64,000 nt of DNA from Bacteroidia bacterium (lineage in GTDB: Bacteria; Bacteroidota; Bacteroidia; Flavobacteriales_D; Cryomorphaceae): positions 868,001 through 932,000 of the forward strand of contig JAUICL010000001.1 in assembly GCA_030427905.1 (NCBI GenBank). Reading direction: 5' to 3'. The position numbers and the translations under genes were made by a program. Shown here one piece after another: positions 41,445-49,726 of this stretch (the first letter of the stretch is position 1; each line of letters starts with the position of its first letter). The notes under the pieces were generated by a model. The model had not been told where the DNA came from. It did no database searches and saw only the letters and a list, made by a program, of their open reading frames with translations.

Positions 41445-44400
41445 TTAGTTGTTGAGGTATGTCGAATACGCTCCAACGAGTCCAAAGCCAGGGTTAACGA
41501 TGGAAACATCTACGATGTTAATGCTTCCACTACAATCCAGGTCAGCAAGTGGATTGTAGTTTAAATCGCCCTGCTGGGAGTTGAAAGCTGCGTTTAGAAT
41601 CGAAATGTCTACGATGTTAATTGAATCGTCCAGGTTGATGTCTCCGCGCACGAGACCAGACAGCTCAAGGCCATTGCTCCCAGCATCGAGTGTAGTCGAT
41701 TCGAAGCCGATGGATAGGTAGCCATCTACCCTGACAAATATGTCATACTCTCCCGGAGCCAAATCTGTATCGATCAGCGTTTCGCCTTCATCCAAAGTCG
41801 TACTCAGCGTAGAAATCAAGGCTCCGCTAACCGGATCGTGCACAAACACGTGTACTTCTCGTTCTCCACAGACGGCCAGTCCAGACGTGTTTATGGAAAT
41901 TGTAGTCTCATCGGCATCGCAGATTCCATCACCATCGCTATCAATCAAGTCTAGTCCGTCGTTTGATTCATTACACTCTGTGCAGTTTGGAACTGGCTCG
42001 ATACAAGAGTCGTCATCAACTGTGGCTAATGGATCGTAGTTACATGCCGTAGGGCTTGTACATCCGATTACACAAGGATCCATACCCGTATCGCCGCCAA
42101 CGCAAGTGCCGCAATCGTCCACGTAGGCTGAACCGTTTGGTGTTCCTTCGCAATCCGCGCAAGTCTCATTGTCGTTAGCTGGATTATCGTCACAGACGCC
42201 ACATTCATCCACATACGCCGATCCATTCGGAGTTCCTTCACAGTCTGCACAGGTCTCGTTATCGTTCGCTGGGTTGTCATCGCAAACGCCGCATTCATCC
42301 ACGTAGGCCGATCCATTTGGGGTGCCTTCGCAGTCTGCACAGGTCTCGTTATCGTTTGCTGGATTGTCATCGCATACGCCACAGGCATCCACGTAGGCAG
42401 AACCGTTTGGAGTTCCTTCGCAATCTGCACAGGTCTCGTTGTCGTTCGCTGGATTATCATCACAAACACCACACTCATCCACGTAGGCCGATCCATTCGG
42501 AGTTCCTTCGCAATCCGCGCAAGTCACATTGTCATTCGCTGGATTATCGTCACAGACGCCGCATTCATCCACGTAAGCCGATCCGTTCGGAGTTCCTTCG
42601 CAATCCGCGCAAGTCTCATTGTCGTTGGCTGGATTGTCATCGCAGACCCCACAATCATCAACATAAGCTGATCCGTTTGGAGTTCCTTGGCAGTCAGTAC
42701 AGGTCTCATTGTCGTTGGCTGGGTTGTCATCGCAAACGCCACAGGCATCTACGTAAGCCGATCCATTCGGTGTTCCTTCGCAGTCAGCGCAGGTTTCGTT
42801 GTCGTTCGCTGGATTGTCGTCGCAGACGCCACATGCATCTACGTAGGCTGATCCATTTGGGGTGCCTTCGCAGTCAGCACAAGTCTCATTGTCGTTAGCT
42901 GGATTGTCATCGCAGACGCCACAGGCATCTACGTAGGCAGAACCGTTTGGTGTTCCTTCGCAATCTGCGCAAGTCTCGTTGTCGTTAGCTGGATTATCGT
43001 CACAAATGCCGCATTCATCCACATAAGCTGATCCGTTTGGAGTGCCTTCGCAGTCTGCACAGGTCTCGTTGTCATTCGCTGGATTGTCGTCACAGACACC
43101 ACATTCATCCACGTAAGCCGATCCATTCGGAGTTCCTTCACAGTCAGCACAGGTCTGGTTATCGTTAGCTGGGTTATCGTCACAAACACCACACTCATCC
43201 ACGTAGGCAGATCCGTTTGGAGTGCCTTCGCAATCAGCACAGGTCTCGTTGTCGTTCGCTGGGTTGTCGTCGCAAACGCCGCACGCATCTACGTAAGCTG
43301 ATCCGTTTGGAGTGCCTTCACAGTCGAGAATCACATCATCTTCGATATTGATATTATCGAGATAAAGATTGTTACCCCAGCCGGTGATTCCTCGGAATCG
43401 GATTTGGACGATATCTCCTGTATAATCGGATAGATCGATGTTCACTGTTTCCCAATCTGAGCAGCTTGGCGCGTAATCAGAAGTCACACTACCTGCGGTA
43501 GCAAGCTGCAAGTTTGATTGATCCCAAAGGGTGATCCACCCGGGATCGCATCCCGATTGAATTTGCACTTGCATCCGATCGAAGAAGCTGCTGCTGTAGC
43601 GCGCATAGGCATAATCGAAACTGAGTTCAGGAGCATTCGCATTGAGCAAGTCAACAAGAGGGCTCACGATGTCGTCAGTCTCACCTGGCGAATTGTAGTT
43701 GTAGAAATTGATTTTGGCAACGCTTCCATTCGTGCAGTTGCTCTGAGTCTCCGTTTCCTGTACCCAAGTAGTTGATCCGTCGGGGTTTTCAACACTCCAT
43801 CCCGTGCCTGGGAAAGATCCGCTAAAGTTGTTTGTGATCGGAAGCTCTTCTCCTTCGAGTTCAGTAACATCAAACCCGAAGCTGTTCGCATCATTCGAAG
43901 GGTTTTCGTCGGTCTGACCATTCGGGCTCAATAGTAAAATGTTCAGCGTTTGACTTCCCGATGACAAAGTGAAATTACCGAGATCTATTACTTCGATTTC
44001 ACCCGAATCGATAGATCCAGTCCAAGTTTCGAAGCCGCTAGGACCACCTACAAACTCATAAAAGATACTTAGAGATGTGATAGTTTCTGATCCCAAGTTC
44101 ATGACTTCAAAAGATGCAGCCACTTCTGTGCCGCAGACGTCACCTTCTGGAGAGACTAGATTTCCTAAGCCAGCGTCTAGCTCATATACTACGCCCGGCT
44201 CGATGGTGATATTCTGATTCGAGATATCGAAGAAAATATTGTCGTGGGCTTTTACTTTCACCCGCCCTGCAGTGGTGCTTAAGTTAGGGACAGTAATCCC
44301 TGCCGAACCGGAGTTAGGTACATCGGTAGCCAGTGTGAAAGGGTAGGTGTAACCGCCATCCACCGAAAGGAAAATGTCAACGGTGCTGCAGTTTACCGGC

Positions 44401-46229
44401 GCTTGATCGGTGTTGGCCACATCCCAAGTCACCATTTGGATGGAATTCCCATTCCATGTGGTCGATGTATTCGGCGAAGTGACCAAAAATGGGCCCGCAT
44501 TGTCCGTAGCTTCAAATTCGACTTCAGCGTCGCTCACACCTCCACCGCCAGCACGGTTGTCGCGAACTGTACATCTAAAAGTCAAGTCTCTTGAATAAGT
44601 CGGAAGGTGTTCTCCGATCACCGTTGAGTTGTTTACCAAATTGAAAAGTCTTGGAAAAACTCTGGTATCATCTAGAGTAGGAGACCAGGATCTGAAAATA
44701 GGGGCGTTTCCGCTCGGATCTGTCAGGTCGTTATCGCCTGATGATGTAGCTGGTCCCAAATCGTATTGCTCCCAGCAATAGGTGAGCTCATCGCCATTCA
44801 CATCAGACGCTGTGGCAGTCAGCTCAAAAGGTGTCTCGACTGGAATAAAAAATCCACCAGCAATTACCGAAACTGTTGGCGGGGTGTTGCCAGTTGAAGA
44901 TGTTGTAGCGCAGTTGTCACCAGATCCGGTCACCGAGAAGCTGTACATCTGGTTGTAGCTTCTATTGTGGAAATGATCGTCGCTATTGCTCTGAAGGTTT
45001 GGAGAGCAGATTCCAGCATACCCCATAATGGTAGACGCCGATCCAGGCTCATAGGCCGATGAAGAAGTTCGGTTGCACGAGTTGTTTTGTGTGTGGTTTG
45101 CACCCCATTGATGTCCCATTTCGTGAGCCACGTAGTCTATGTCGAAGGGGTCTCCTACGGGCGATGACTGTCCGGTAACGCCACCGGCTTTTATATTGTT
45201 GTTGCAAGTAGCTCCAAGGTATGCCACTCCACCACCACCAGTGCTGAAGACGTGCCCAATATCGTAATTGCTCGATCCAATGATGTCATCGCAGGTCTCT
45301 TGGTTCTGGCCGAGCATGGCGCTTCCGTTCCCGTTTGAGTAGGGGTCGGTAGAGCTATTTAGAAAGATGAGTTCATCGGTGTCATCTACCATGATCATCT
45401 GCAAGCTCAAATCTCGTTCAAAGACACCGTTCACGCGGTTCATACTGGTGGTGTATGCCGCCATTACATCTGTGACATTTCCTCCGTGAAAGCTGGCGTA
45501 CTCACCGGTACATGCCAAAGCTAGGTCGTAGGTTCGAAGCTGAGTTCCGTTGGATGCAAGTGGCAGGATATCCTGGCTGGAAGGAATAAAGTCACCTCCA
45601 ACGCTATTCTTCGGGTGGCCCAGCTCAAGGCCCGATCCCAATTCTTCAGTCACCGAATGTGTTTGTGGTTCACAAGATGGTAGCGTTTTCGTATTGGTGG
45701 CGTAAAAATCCTTTCTAGTATAGGCGATGTACGTATCTGTAACGCTAGGGCTGTATGGGTCTATGTAAAAAGTTCCCCCTGGAATAATAATCTGCCCGTG
45801 AAATCCCTTTGGAGTGAAATCAAATCGGGCTGTGGCGTGTCTATAATCGCCTGTTCCCTGACCAATATAAGTTCTCATATTTGGATACTCAGCCTGCAAA
45901 TTGGGGTGCATGATTGAGGATTCAGCTATAATAAAAGTCCATGATTCACCATCGGGGTGGGGGATATCAATGGTGTAGGTCGACTCTTGAATTGGGGTGT
46001 TCGTCACATTTGGGGCGCCGAGTAGATGGGATTTAAGCGCTTCGAAATCCACAGAAACAGTCCTGAATTTCGCCGGTTTTATTTGCGGATCCGTATTTGG
46101 GGTGGGGGCATTTCGCCATGCTGGACTCTGTGAAAAGCCCGATACGACTGACAAGAGAAAAATAAGAGATAGGGCATGGCTCCAATTGAACGCGCGCCCA
46201 AAGGTGTTGGTAAATGACTTCGCTAGCAT
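41445..46229 (-). CDS. Secreted zinc metalloprotease with Cys-rich 30-residue repeats and dockerin-like tail
   Basis: 1594 residues. A signal peptide (ALSLIFLLSVVSGFSQ) precedes a propeptide-like region. A reprolysin-like (M12B-type) catalytic domain has HEMGHQWGANH with zinc ligands His 369, 373 and 379 and Glu 370, plus the Met-turn ASTIMGYAG. Ig-like domains follow at about 440-700 and a jelly-roll/MAM-like domain at about 800-965. Residues 970-1389 are fourteen 30-residue units (CEGTPNGSAYVD...). After that come one CNYDPLATVDDDSC unit, a calcium-type DSDGDGICDADE, and a C-terminal pair that looks like type I dockerin loops (DINLDDSINIVDIS and DLDCSGSINIVDVS). I see no ordinary T9SS sorting domain at the end. 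Confidence 0.9.
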   Translation of the reverse strand: MLAKSFTNTFGRAFNWSHALSLIFLLSVVSGFSQSPAWRNAPTPNTDPQIKPAKFRTVSVDFEALKSHLLGAPNVTNTPIQESTYTIDIPHPDGESWTFIIAESSIMHPNLQAEYPNMRTYIGQGTGDYRHATARFDFTPKGFHGQIIIPGGTFYIDPYSPSVTDTYIAYTRKDFYATNTKTLPSCEPQTHSVTEELGSGLELGHPKNSVGGDFIPSSQDILPLASNGTQLRTYDLALACTGEYASFHGGNVTDVMAAYTTSMNRVNGVFERDLSLQMIMVDDTDELIFLNSSTDPYSNGNGSAMLGQNQETCDDIIGSSNYDIGHVFSTGGGGVAYLGATCNNNIKAGGVTGQSSPVGDPFDIDYVAHEMGHQWGANHTQNNSCNRTSSSAYEPGSASTIMGYAGICSPNLQSNSDDHFHNRSYNQMYSFSVTGSGDNCATTSSTGNTPPTVSVIAGGFFIPVETPFELTATASDVNGDELTYCWEQYDLGPATSSGDNDLTDPSGNAPIFRSWSPTLDDTRVFPRLFNLVNNSTVIGEHLPTYSRDLTFRCTVRDNRAGGGGVSDAEVEFEATDNAGPFLVTSPNTSTTWNGNSIQMVTWDVANTDQAPVNCSTVDIFLSVDGGYTYPFTLATDVPNSGSAGITVPNLSTTAGRVKVKAHDNIFFDISNQNITIEPGVVYELDAGLGNLVSPEGDVCGTEVAASFEVMNLGSETITSLSIFYEFVGGPSGFETWTGSIDSGEIEVIDLGNFTLSSGSQTLNILLLSPNGQTDENPSNDANSFGFDVTELEGEELPITNNFSGSFPGTGWSVENPDGSTTWVQETETQSNCTNGSVAKINFYNYNSPGETDDIVSPLVDLLNANAPELSFDYAYARYSSSFFDRMQVQIQSGCDPGWITLWDQSNLQLATAGSVTSDYAPSCSDWETVNIDLSDYTGDIVQIRFRGITGWGNNLYLDNINIEDDVILDCEGTPNGSAYVDACGVCDDNPANDNETCADCEGTPNGSAYVDECGVCDDNPANDNQTCADCEGTPNGSAYVDECGVCDDNPANDNETCADCEGTPNGSAYVDECGICDDNPANDNETCADCEGTPNGSAYVDACGVCDDNPANDNETCADCEGTPNGSAYVDACGVCDDNPANDNETCADCEGTPNGSAYVDACGVCDDNPANDNETCTDCQGTPNGSAYVDDCGVCDDNPANDNETCADCEGTPNGSAYVDECGVCDDNPANDNVTCADCEGTPNGSAYVDECGVCDDNPANDNETCADCEGTPNGSAYVDACGVCDDNPANDNETCADCEGTPNGSAYVDECGVCDDNPANDNETCADCEGTPNGSAYVDECGVCDDNPANDNETCADCEGTPNGSAYVDDCGTCVGGDTGMDPCVIGCTSPTACNYDPLATVDDDSCIEPVPNCTECNESNDGLDLIDSDGDGICDADETTISINTSGLAVCGEREVHVFVHDPVSGALISTLSTTLDEGETLIDTDLAPGEYDIFVRVDGYLSIGFESTTLDAGSNGLELSGLVRGDINLDDSINIVDISILNAAFNSQQGDLNYNPLADLDCSGSINIVDVSIVNPGFGLVGAYSTYLNN
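42063..43322 (-). repeat. Fourteen in-frame 90-bp repeats inside the metalloprotease gene
   Basis: The period is exactly 90 bases: the Cys codon that opens unit 1 is at 43322 and that of unit 14 at 42152. Thirteen units follow the pattern CEGTPNGSAYVDxCGVCDDN then PANDNETCAD; the fourteenth diverges after CGTC. Protein changes are confined to a few positions (A/E/D before CG, E/Q/V before TC, one Cys-Ile for Cys-Val), whereas many third codon positions differ. Six cysteines per unit suggest disulfides. Confidence 0.97.
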
Positions 46230-46266
46230 ACTTATTTGATCGGTTTTCGGAATATATCCGAGGCTC

Positions 46267-46297
46267 GAAAGTTAACAAGACATTGGCTCAAAGTCAA
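46267..46297 (-). promoter_or_regulatory. Putative metalloprotease promoter
   Basis: Reverse strand: TTG (46297-46295), 20 bases, TAACTTTC (46274-46267). It is close to the Bacteroidota consensus and 38 bp before the ATG. A short palindrome, CGGAATATATCCG, lies between promoter and start. Confidence 0.4.
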
Positions 46298-46326
46298 TTA
46301 AATAAATAGGTATCACTTGGAAACAA

Positions 46327-46358
46327 AAAAGGGCCGCTTCAAATGAAACAGCCCTTTT
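46327..46358 (-). terminator. Terminator of the DUF2795 gene
   Basis: Reverse strand: AAAAGGGC, a 16-base interior that can pair further (GTTTC/GAAGC), GCCCTTTT followed by more T. It lies 24 bp after the DUF2795 stop and upstream of the metalloprotease promoter. Confidence 0.85.
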
Positions 46359-46382
46359 ACTAAGAAATCTTATCTGGTAGTA

Positions 46383-46604
46383 TCAATATTCATCTTCATT
46401 GAAGAAGAAGTCTTCTTTAGTTGGATAATCTGGCCAAATGTCTTCAATTGTTTCATACACCTCTCCAATCTCTTCAATCTCCTGCAGGTTCTCAACCACT
46501 TCTAGCGGCGCACCAGTTCTCATGGCAAAGTCGATCAACTCGTCTTTAGTAGCCGGCCATGGAGCGTCTTCAAGATAAGATGCAAGTTCTAGTGTCCAAT
46601 ACAT
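46383..46604 (-). CDS. DUF2795-family small acidic protein
   Basis: 73 residues, starting MYWTLELASYLEDAPWPATK and ending FFFNEDEY. The DELIDFAMRTGAPLEVVENL stretch is the DUF2795 helical core, and the whole sequence matches a small family that is highly conserved across Bacteroidota. Its function is not known. The strong conservation suggests a housekeeping or regulatory role. It is flanked by its own consensus promoter and its own terminator, so it is a single-gene unit. Confidence 0.9.
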   Translation of the reverse strand: MYWTLELASYLEDAPWPATKDELIDFAMRTGAPLEVVENLQEIEEIGEVYETIEDIWPDYPTKEDFFFNEDEY

Positions 46605-46641
46605 ATTCCTGGCGTTTTTATTTGTTCTTCTTTTGGATACG

Positions 46642-46671
46642 CAAAAGTATATTTTTTGTTATCACTTCCAA
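46642..46671 (-). promoter_or_regulatory. Consensus Bacteroidota promoter of the DUF2795 gene
   Basis: Reverse strand: TTG (46671-46669), exactly 19 bases, TACTTTTG (46649-46642). Both elements and the spacing match TTG-N19-TAnnTTTG in full. The start codon is 37 bp downstream. This is the best protein-gene promoter in the window. Confidence 0.75.
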
Positions 46672-46711
46672 GTGAATTTAAAAACCGCGCAAAACACGTG
46701 AAATCAGTTAG

Positions 46712-47263
46712 TTACTTGTTTCTGGGCGTCCATGGGATTTCTTCAGCCCCGTTGTCTTGCGTCAATTTTCTACTTAGTACAAACAAAAAGTCGGATAACC
46801 TATTCAAATAGATCCGAATATCTTCTTCAACACCTTCCAAGTCATTTAGTTCAAGCACGATGCGTTCTGCTCTCCTGCATACACATCTGGCTACGTGCGT
46901 TTGAGCGACGGCCAAATCGCCACCGGGAAGCACAAAATTGCACATGGGCGGGAGCTCCTCGTTCATTTCATCAATCCGATTTTCAAGGTCTGTGGTATTT
47001 TCAGAAGTGAGTTTGGGAATCTTGACTTTGTCATTTCCAGGTTCGGTAGCCAATTGAGAACCCATCGTAAAGAGCTCATCTTGAATTTTGATCAGAAACT
47101 CACGATCACGCTCTTTCATGTCGTAGCTGCGCACGAGACCAATACTCGAGTTTAACTCGTCAATGGTTCCATAGGCTTCTATACGCAAATGGTGTTTGGG
47201 AACGCGGGCGCCCCCGAGTAGTGAAGTGGTGCCTTTGTCACCACCTTTGGTGTATATTTTCAT
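46712..47263 (-). CDS. PduO-type cob(I)alamin adenosyltransferase
   Basis: 183 residues. It transfers adenosyl from ATP to cob(I)alamin, making coenzyme B12. The family signatures are clear: MKIYTKGGDKGTTSLLGG at the N-terminus (ATP-binding loop), EAYGTIDELNSSIGLVRS, FVLPGGDLAVAQTHVARCVCRRAER, and YLNRLSDFLFVLSRK. It implies an adenosylcobalamin-dependent enzyme in the cell, methylmalonyl-CoA mutase being the usual one, although no such gene is in this window. It is downstream of the ABC ATPase gene by 10 bp. Confidence 0.94.
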   Translation of the reverse strand: MKIYTKGGDKGTTSLLGGARVPKHHLRIEAYGTIDELNSSIGLVRSYDMKERDREFLIKIQDELFTMGSQLATEPGNDKVKIPKLTSENTTDLENRIDEMNEELPPMCNFVLPGGDLAVAQTHVARCVCRRAERIVLELNDLEGVEEDIRIYLNRLSDFLFVLSRKLTQDNGAEEIPWTPRNK

Positions 47264-47273
47264 AAGTGTTTTC

Positions 47274-47981
47274 CTAGTGATTTTGCATAAATGCTTCTAC
47301 TGACTGGTCGGATTCGACCACACCATCACGCATTCGAACAATTCGTTTTGCACGTTCAGCTATATCTTCTTCGTGAGTAACCAAGATGATGGTGTTTCCT
47401 AGAGAGTGGATTTCGTCAAAAAGGGCCATAATCTCGTAAGAAGTTTTGGTGTCCAGGTTTCCGGTAGGCTCATCGGCCAGAATGATCGAAGGTTTGTTGA
47501 CGAGTGCGCGGGCTACGGCCACACGTTGACGCTGTCCACCCGATAGCTCATTGGGTTTGTGATCCATCCTCGAACCAAGGCCCACCTGATCGAGCACTTC
47601 CTTGGCTCGCTCCAGTCGATCTGCTTTTCCAACTCCTTTGTATATCAATGGCAAGGCCACATTTTCCAAAGCCGAATACCTCGGAAGGAGATTAAACGTC
47701 TGGAAAACAAATCCGATTTCTCGATTTCGAACTTCCGCCAGCTGATCATCTACCATTTGACTCACATCCTGACTGTTGAGTTTGTACATCCCGCGCGACG
47801 GTGTGTCCAGGCACCCAAGTATGTTCATTAACGTAGACTTCCCACTTCCCGAAGGACCCATCAAGGCGACGTATTCGTTCGTGTGAATGTCGAGATCTAC
47901 AGAGCGGAGAGCGTGAACTTCCTGCGTACCTACTTGGTAGATTTTTGCAAGGTCTCTGACTTCTATTAGCGCGTTACTCAT
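47274..47981 (-). CDS. ABC transporter ATP-binding protein (LolD/MacB-like)
   Basis: 235 residues. Walker [10 protein letters not shown] near 39-47, [22 protein letters not shown] with the Q-loop, signature [15 protein letters not shown], Walker [17 protein letters not shown]-loop in [10 protein letters not shown]. These are traits of the LolD/MacB/FtsE branch, which acts with FtsX-like permeases on lipoproteins, antibiotics or cell-wall hydrolases. No permease lies beside it, so the partner must be encoded elsewhere. It overlaps the methyltransferase gene by four bases and precedes the adenosyltransferase gene by 10 bp; the three probably form an operon. Confidence 0.92.
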   Translation of the reverse strand: MSNALIEVRDLAKIYQVGTQEVHALRSVDLDIHTNEYVALMGPSGSGKSTLMNILGCLDTPSRGMYKLNSQDVSQMVDDQLAEVRNREIGFVFQTFNLLPRYSALENVALPLIYKGVGKADRLERAKEVLDQVGLGSRMDHKPNELSGGQRQRVAVARALVNKPSIILADEPTGNLDTKTSYEIMALFDEIHSLGNTIILVTHEEDIAERAKRIVRMRDGVVESDQSVEAFMQNH

Positions 47982-48751
47982 TTGTATTTGATTGTAAAAT
48001 GTTCATTTGAAAATCCTGGGTCGAAGAATACCAAGCCCATATCGAATAGGTCAATTGAGATTCTCACCCTTTCATTATTTTTAATGACTTCCCAAGCTCT
48101 TTCCATTCCTTCTGACCAATGAATATCTCCAACTATAATGACGGAATGTGGGTGAATATGTTGTGAGATTTCATCAAAATAATGAATCGTCGCTTCTTCC
48201 TGATGATTTCCGTCAATGTAAGCCATATCCACCCGATCTAGCTTGGTAAGGGCTTCGCTAAGCTTCTCTTCGAAAGATCCCACAATTACTTCGGCTGGTA
48301 AAGACCTTTTCGCCAAATTTTGTGAAGCGATTTCTGCCAGAGACGGATCGCCTTCGATAGAGATCAGCTTTTGCACGGAAGGAGCAGAAGCCATAGCAAC
48401 AGCTCCTACACCTAGGTTAGTTCCTAATTCAATGATATTCTTTACTTCCAGCTTTTCAGCTAAAAGGTAGAGCCTGCGTGCCTGATCTAAAGTCGCCCCA
48501 CTAACTTTTGCTATGTCTTTGACTTTCCGCGAAGCGTCATGCATTTTTCTAGAGCCAGCCCCAAGATCATTTACGTCAATCATACGGCCATCTCGCTTCA
48601 GTTCTTTTCGCAAGGCTACAATGCTCTCTTTAGCTGCCCAGCGCTTCTTTCGAAAGACGTTTTCTACCAGATCATAAACAAAAGGAGAGTGCACCCCGTG
48701 ACGGGTCTTTGCTTCTTTCCAATAGGCGATATATGATTTGGCCATGCTCAT
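47978..48751 (-). CDS. Class I SAM-dependent methyltransferase (O-methyltransferase-like)
   Basis: 257 residues. It begins [24 protein letters not shown], an N-terminus common in Bacteroidota members of this group. The SAM-binding motif is [19 protein letters not shown] near 105-125, followed by [17 protein letters not shown] and [21 protein letters not shown], where the aspartate-rich loop resembles catechol-type O-methyltransferases. The substrate cannot be told. It is the first gene of the unit with the ABC ATPase and adenosyltransferase. Met 1 and Met 3 are equally possible starts. Confidence 0.83.
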   Translation of the reverse strand: MSMAKSYIAYWKEAKTRHGVHSPFVYDLVENVFRKKRWAAKESIVALRKELKRDGRMIDVNDLGAGSRKMHDASRKVKDIAKVSGATLDQARRLYLLAEKLEVKNIIELGTNLGVGAVAMASAPSVQKLISIEGDPSLAEIASQNLAKRSLPAEVIVGSFEEKLSEALTKLDRVDMAYIDGNHQEEATIHYFDEISQHIHPHSVIIVGDIHWSEGMERAWEVIKNNERVRISIDLFDMGLVFFDPGFSNEHFTIKYK

Positions 48752-48905
48752 GCAGCGAATTTAAGATGAATATCGAAGAAAGTGACCCATTCTTGTTGAT
48801 ATGGGCAATGCGACTTACCGGCGGTAATTAGCTAGTTTTAAAGGAGTGAACTGAGCATCGAAAATCCGGACAAAAAATTTTTTTCGAAATTTTTTAGTTT
48901 GGTGT

Positions 48906-48934
48906 TTGCGACACAGAATTTTCGTCTATATTTG
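48906..48934 (+). promoter_or_regulatory. tRNA-Val promoter
   Basis: TTG (48906-48908), 18 bases, TATATTTG (48927-48934); the tRNA begins 15 bp later. Both elements match the Bacteroidota consensus. Upstream, 48752-48905 holds no gene and includes an AT-rich hairpin-like stretch. Confidence 0.7.
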
Positions 48935-48949
48935 CAATCCCAATTTCAA

Positions 48950-49024
48950 GGGCGATTAGCTCAGTTGGTTCAGAGCACCTGCCTTACAAGCAGGGGGTCA
49001 CTGGTTCGAATCCAGTATCGCCCA
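48950..49024 (+). tRNA. tRNA-Val (anticodon UAC)
   Basis: A complete cloverleaf. The acceptor stem GGGCGAT (48950-48956) pairs with ATCGCCC (49017-49023), with discriminator A at 49024. The anticodon stem CCTGC/GCAGG (48978-48982 with 48990-48994) encloses the loop CTTACAA, giving anticodon TAC at 48985-48987. The T arm contains GGTTCGAATCC. CCA is not encoded. It is a lone tRNA with its own promoter and terminator. Confidence 0.98.
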
Positions 49025-49030
49025 CAAGAA

Positions 49031-49063
49031 AACCCATCAGACGCGAGTCTGATGGGTTTTTTT
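49031..49063 (+). terminator. Terminator of tRNA-Val
   Basis: AACCCATCAGAC (49031-49042), loop GCGA, GTCTGATGGGTT (49047-49058), then a T-run to 49063. The 12-bp stem is perfect. Confidence 0.95.
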
Positions 49064-49113
49064 CTGCGCTCTAAAATTTTGGAAGTGAGCTTCCGAAAAT
49101 TTTAGTCGCAGAA
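49062..49113. repeat. Long imperfect inverted repeat right after the tRNA terminator
   Basis: TTCTGCG-CT-CTAAAATTTT-GGAAG, loop TGAG, CTTCC-GAAAATTTTAG-T-CGCAGAA. About 22 of 24 positions per arm can pair. A second, perfect small hairpin ATTCAGC-GATA-GCTGAAT follows at 49121-49138. Neither overlaps a coding region. Confidence 0.9.
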
Positions 49114-49146
49114 AAAATACATTCAGCGATAGCTGAATTGTTTTTC

Positions 49147-49461
49147 TTGGGTACTAGGGCTCTTGATACAATGGATCACGCCAGTAATCCTTCGTTTGTA
49201 GCGTACTAAGTACTATTTACAAAGACGGGGCTCTTCAGAAGCGGTTTACTTTGTTTGGGTACTAGGGCTCTTGATACAATGGATCACGCCAGTAATCCTT
49301 CATTTGTAGCGTACTAAGTACTATGTACAAAGATGGGGCTCTTTTCGAGCGGTTTACTTTGTTTGGGTACCAGGGCTTTTGATACAATGGATCACGCAGT
49401 AATCCTTCTTTTGTAGCGTACTAAGTACAATGTACAAAGACGGGGCTCTTTTGGAGCGATT
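49147..49461. repeat. Three 108-bp tandem repeats in non-coding DNA
   Basis: Units start at 49147, 49255 and 49363, each opening TTGGGTACTAGGGCTCTTGA or a one- or two-base variant. Units 1 and 2 differ at only about six positions. Unit 3 has more changes and one deleted C, and loses similarity near 49461. Each unit holds the palindrome GTACTAAGTAC, a second GTAC, and two copies of GGGCTCTT about 70 bp apart. No open frame runs through it. It is not a CRISPR: the units abut without unique spacers. Confidence 0.93.
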
Positions 49462-49726
49462 ACATCATAGTTTCATTTCTTGGTTTTCGTCGAATTCAAA
49501 ATTGCGTAAAGCGCAGAATTGCAAATTCAGCGCAGCACTATTGTGAAAACTGAAATAAGTCGTTTTCGCGCTGCCGCGCGATTAGCCGATGGCGTATCGC
49601 GTGGTTTCTGGGGCAGTAACGTGCAAAAGCTCTGTACTAAGTAGCAAGTACTATGTACAAAGCCAGGGTGATTAGGGACTTACCCTACTCCGGCGGTGAA
49701 CAATTCAACCCAATCATTTTCAATCC
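49462..49726. other. Non-coding stretch after the tandem repeats
   Basis: No gene is supported here. It contains CGCGC-TGCC-GCGCG (a short GC hairpin near 49567-49580) and, at 49634-49662, a diverged fragment of the tandem repeat (TGTACTAAGTA, then AGTACTATGTACAAAG). The segment runs up to the stop of the DUF3667 gene, which reads toward it. Confidence 0.6.

Noticed and set aside
42317-42898. Open frames in other phases through the 90-bp repeats, on both strands
   Set aside because: They stay open because the 90-bp unit lacks stop codons in those phases; composition is extreme (His/Arg-rich or Met/Thr-rich) and they lie within a clear coding gene.
48752-48905. Gene or riboswitch before tRNA-Val
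   Set aside because: Only AT-rich sequence with a weak hairpin; no conserved riboswitch core and no open frame.
49147-49461. Possible CRISPR array
   Set aside because: Units are 108 bp and directly abut; there are no unique spacers, and no cas genes in the window.
49062-49700. Possible integrated element or attachment site at the tRNA
   Set aside because: No integrase or phage gene is nearby and no second copy of the tRNA 3' end occurs within the window. A decayed element cannot be ruled out.
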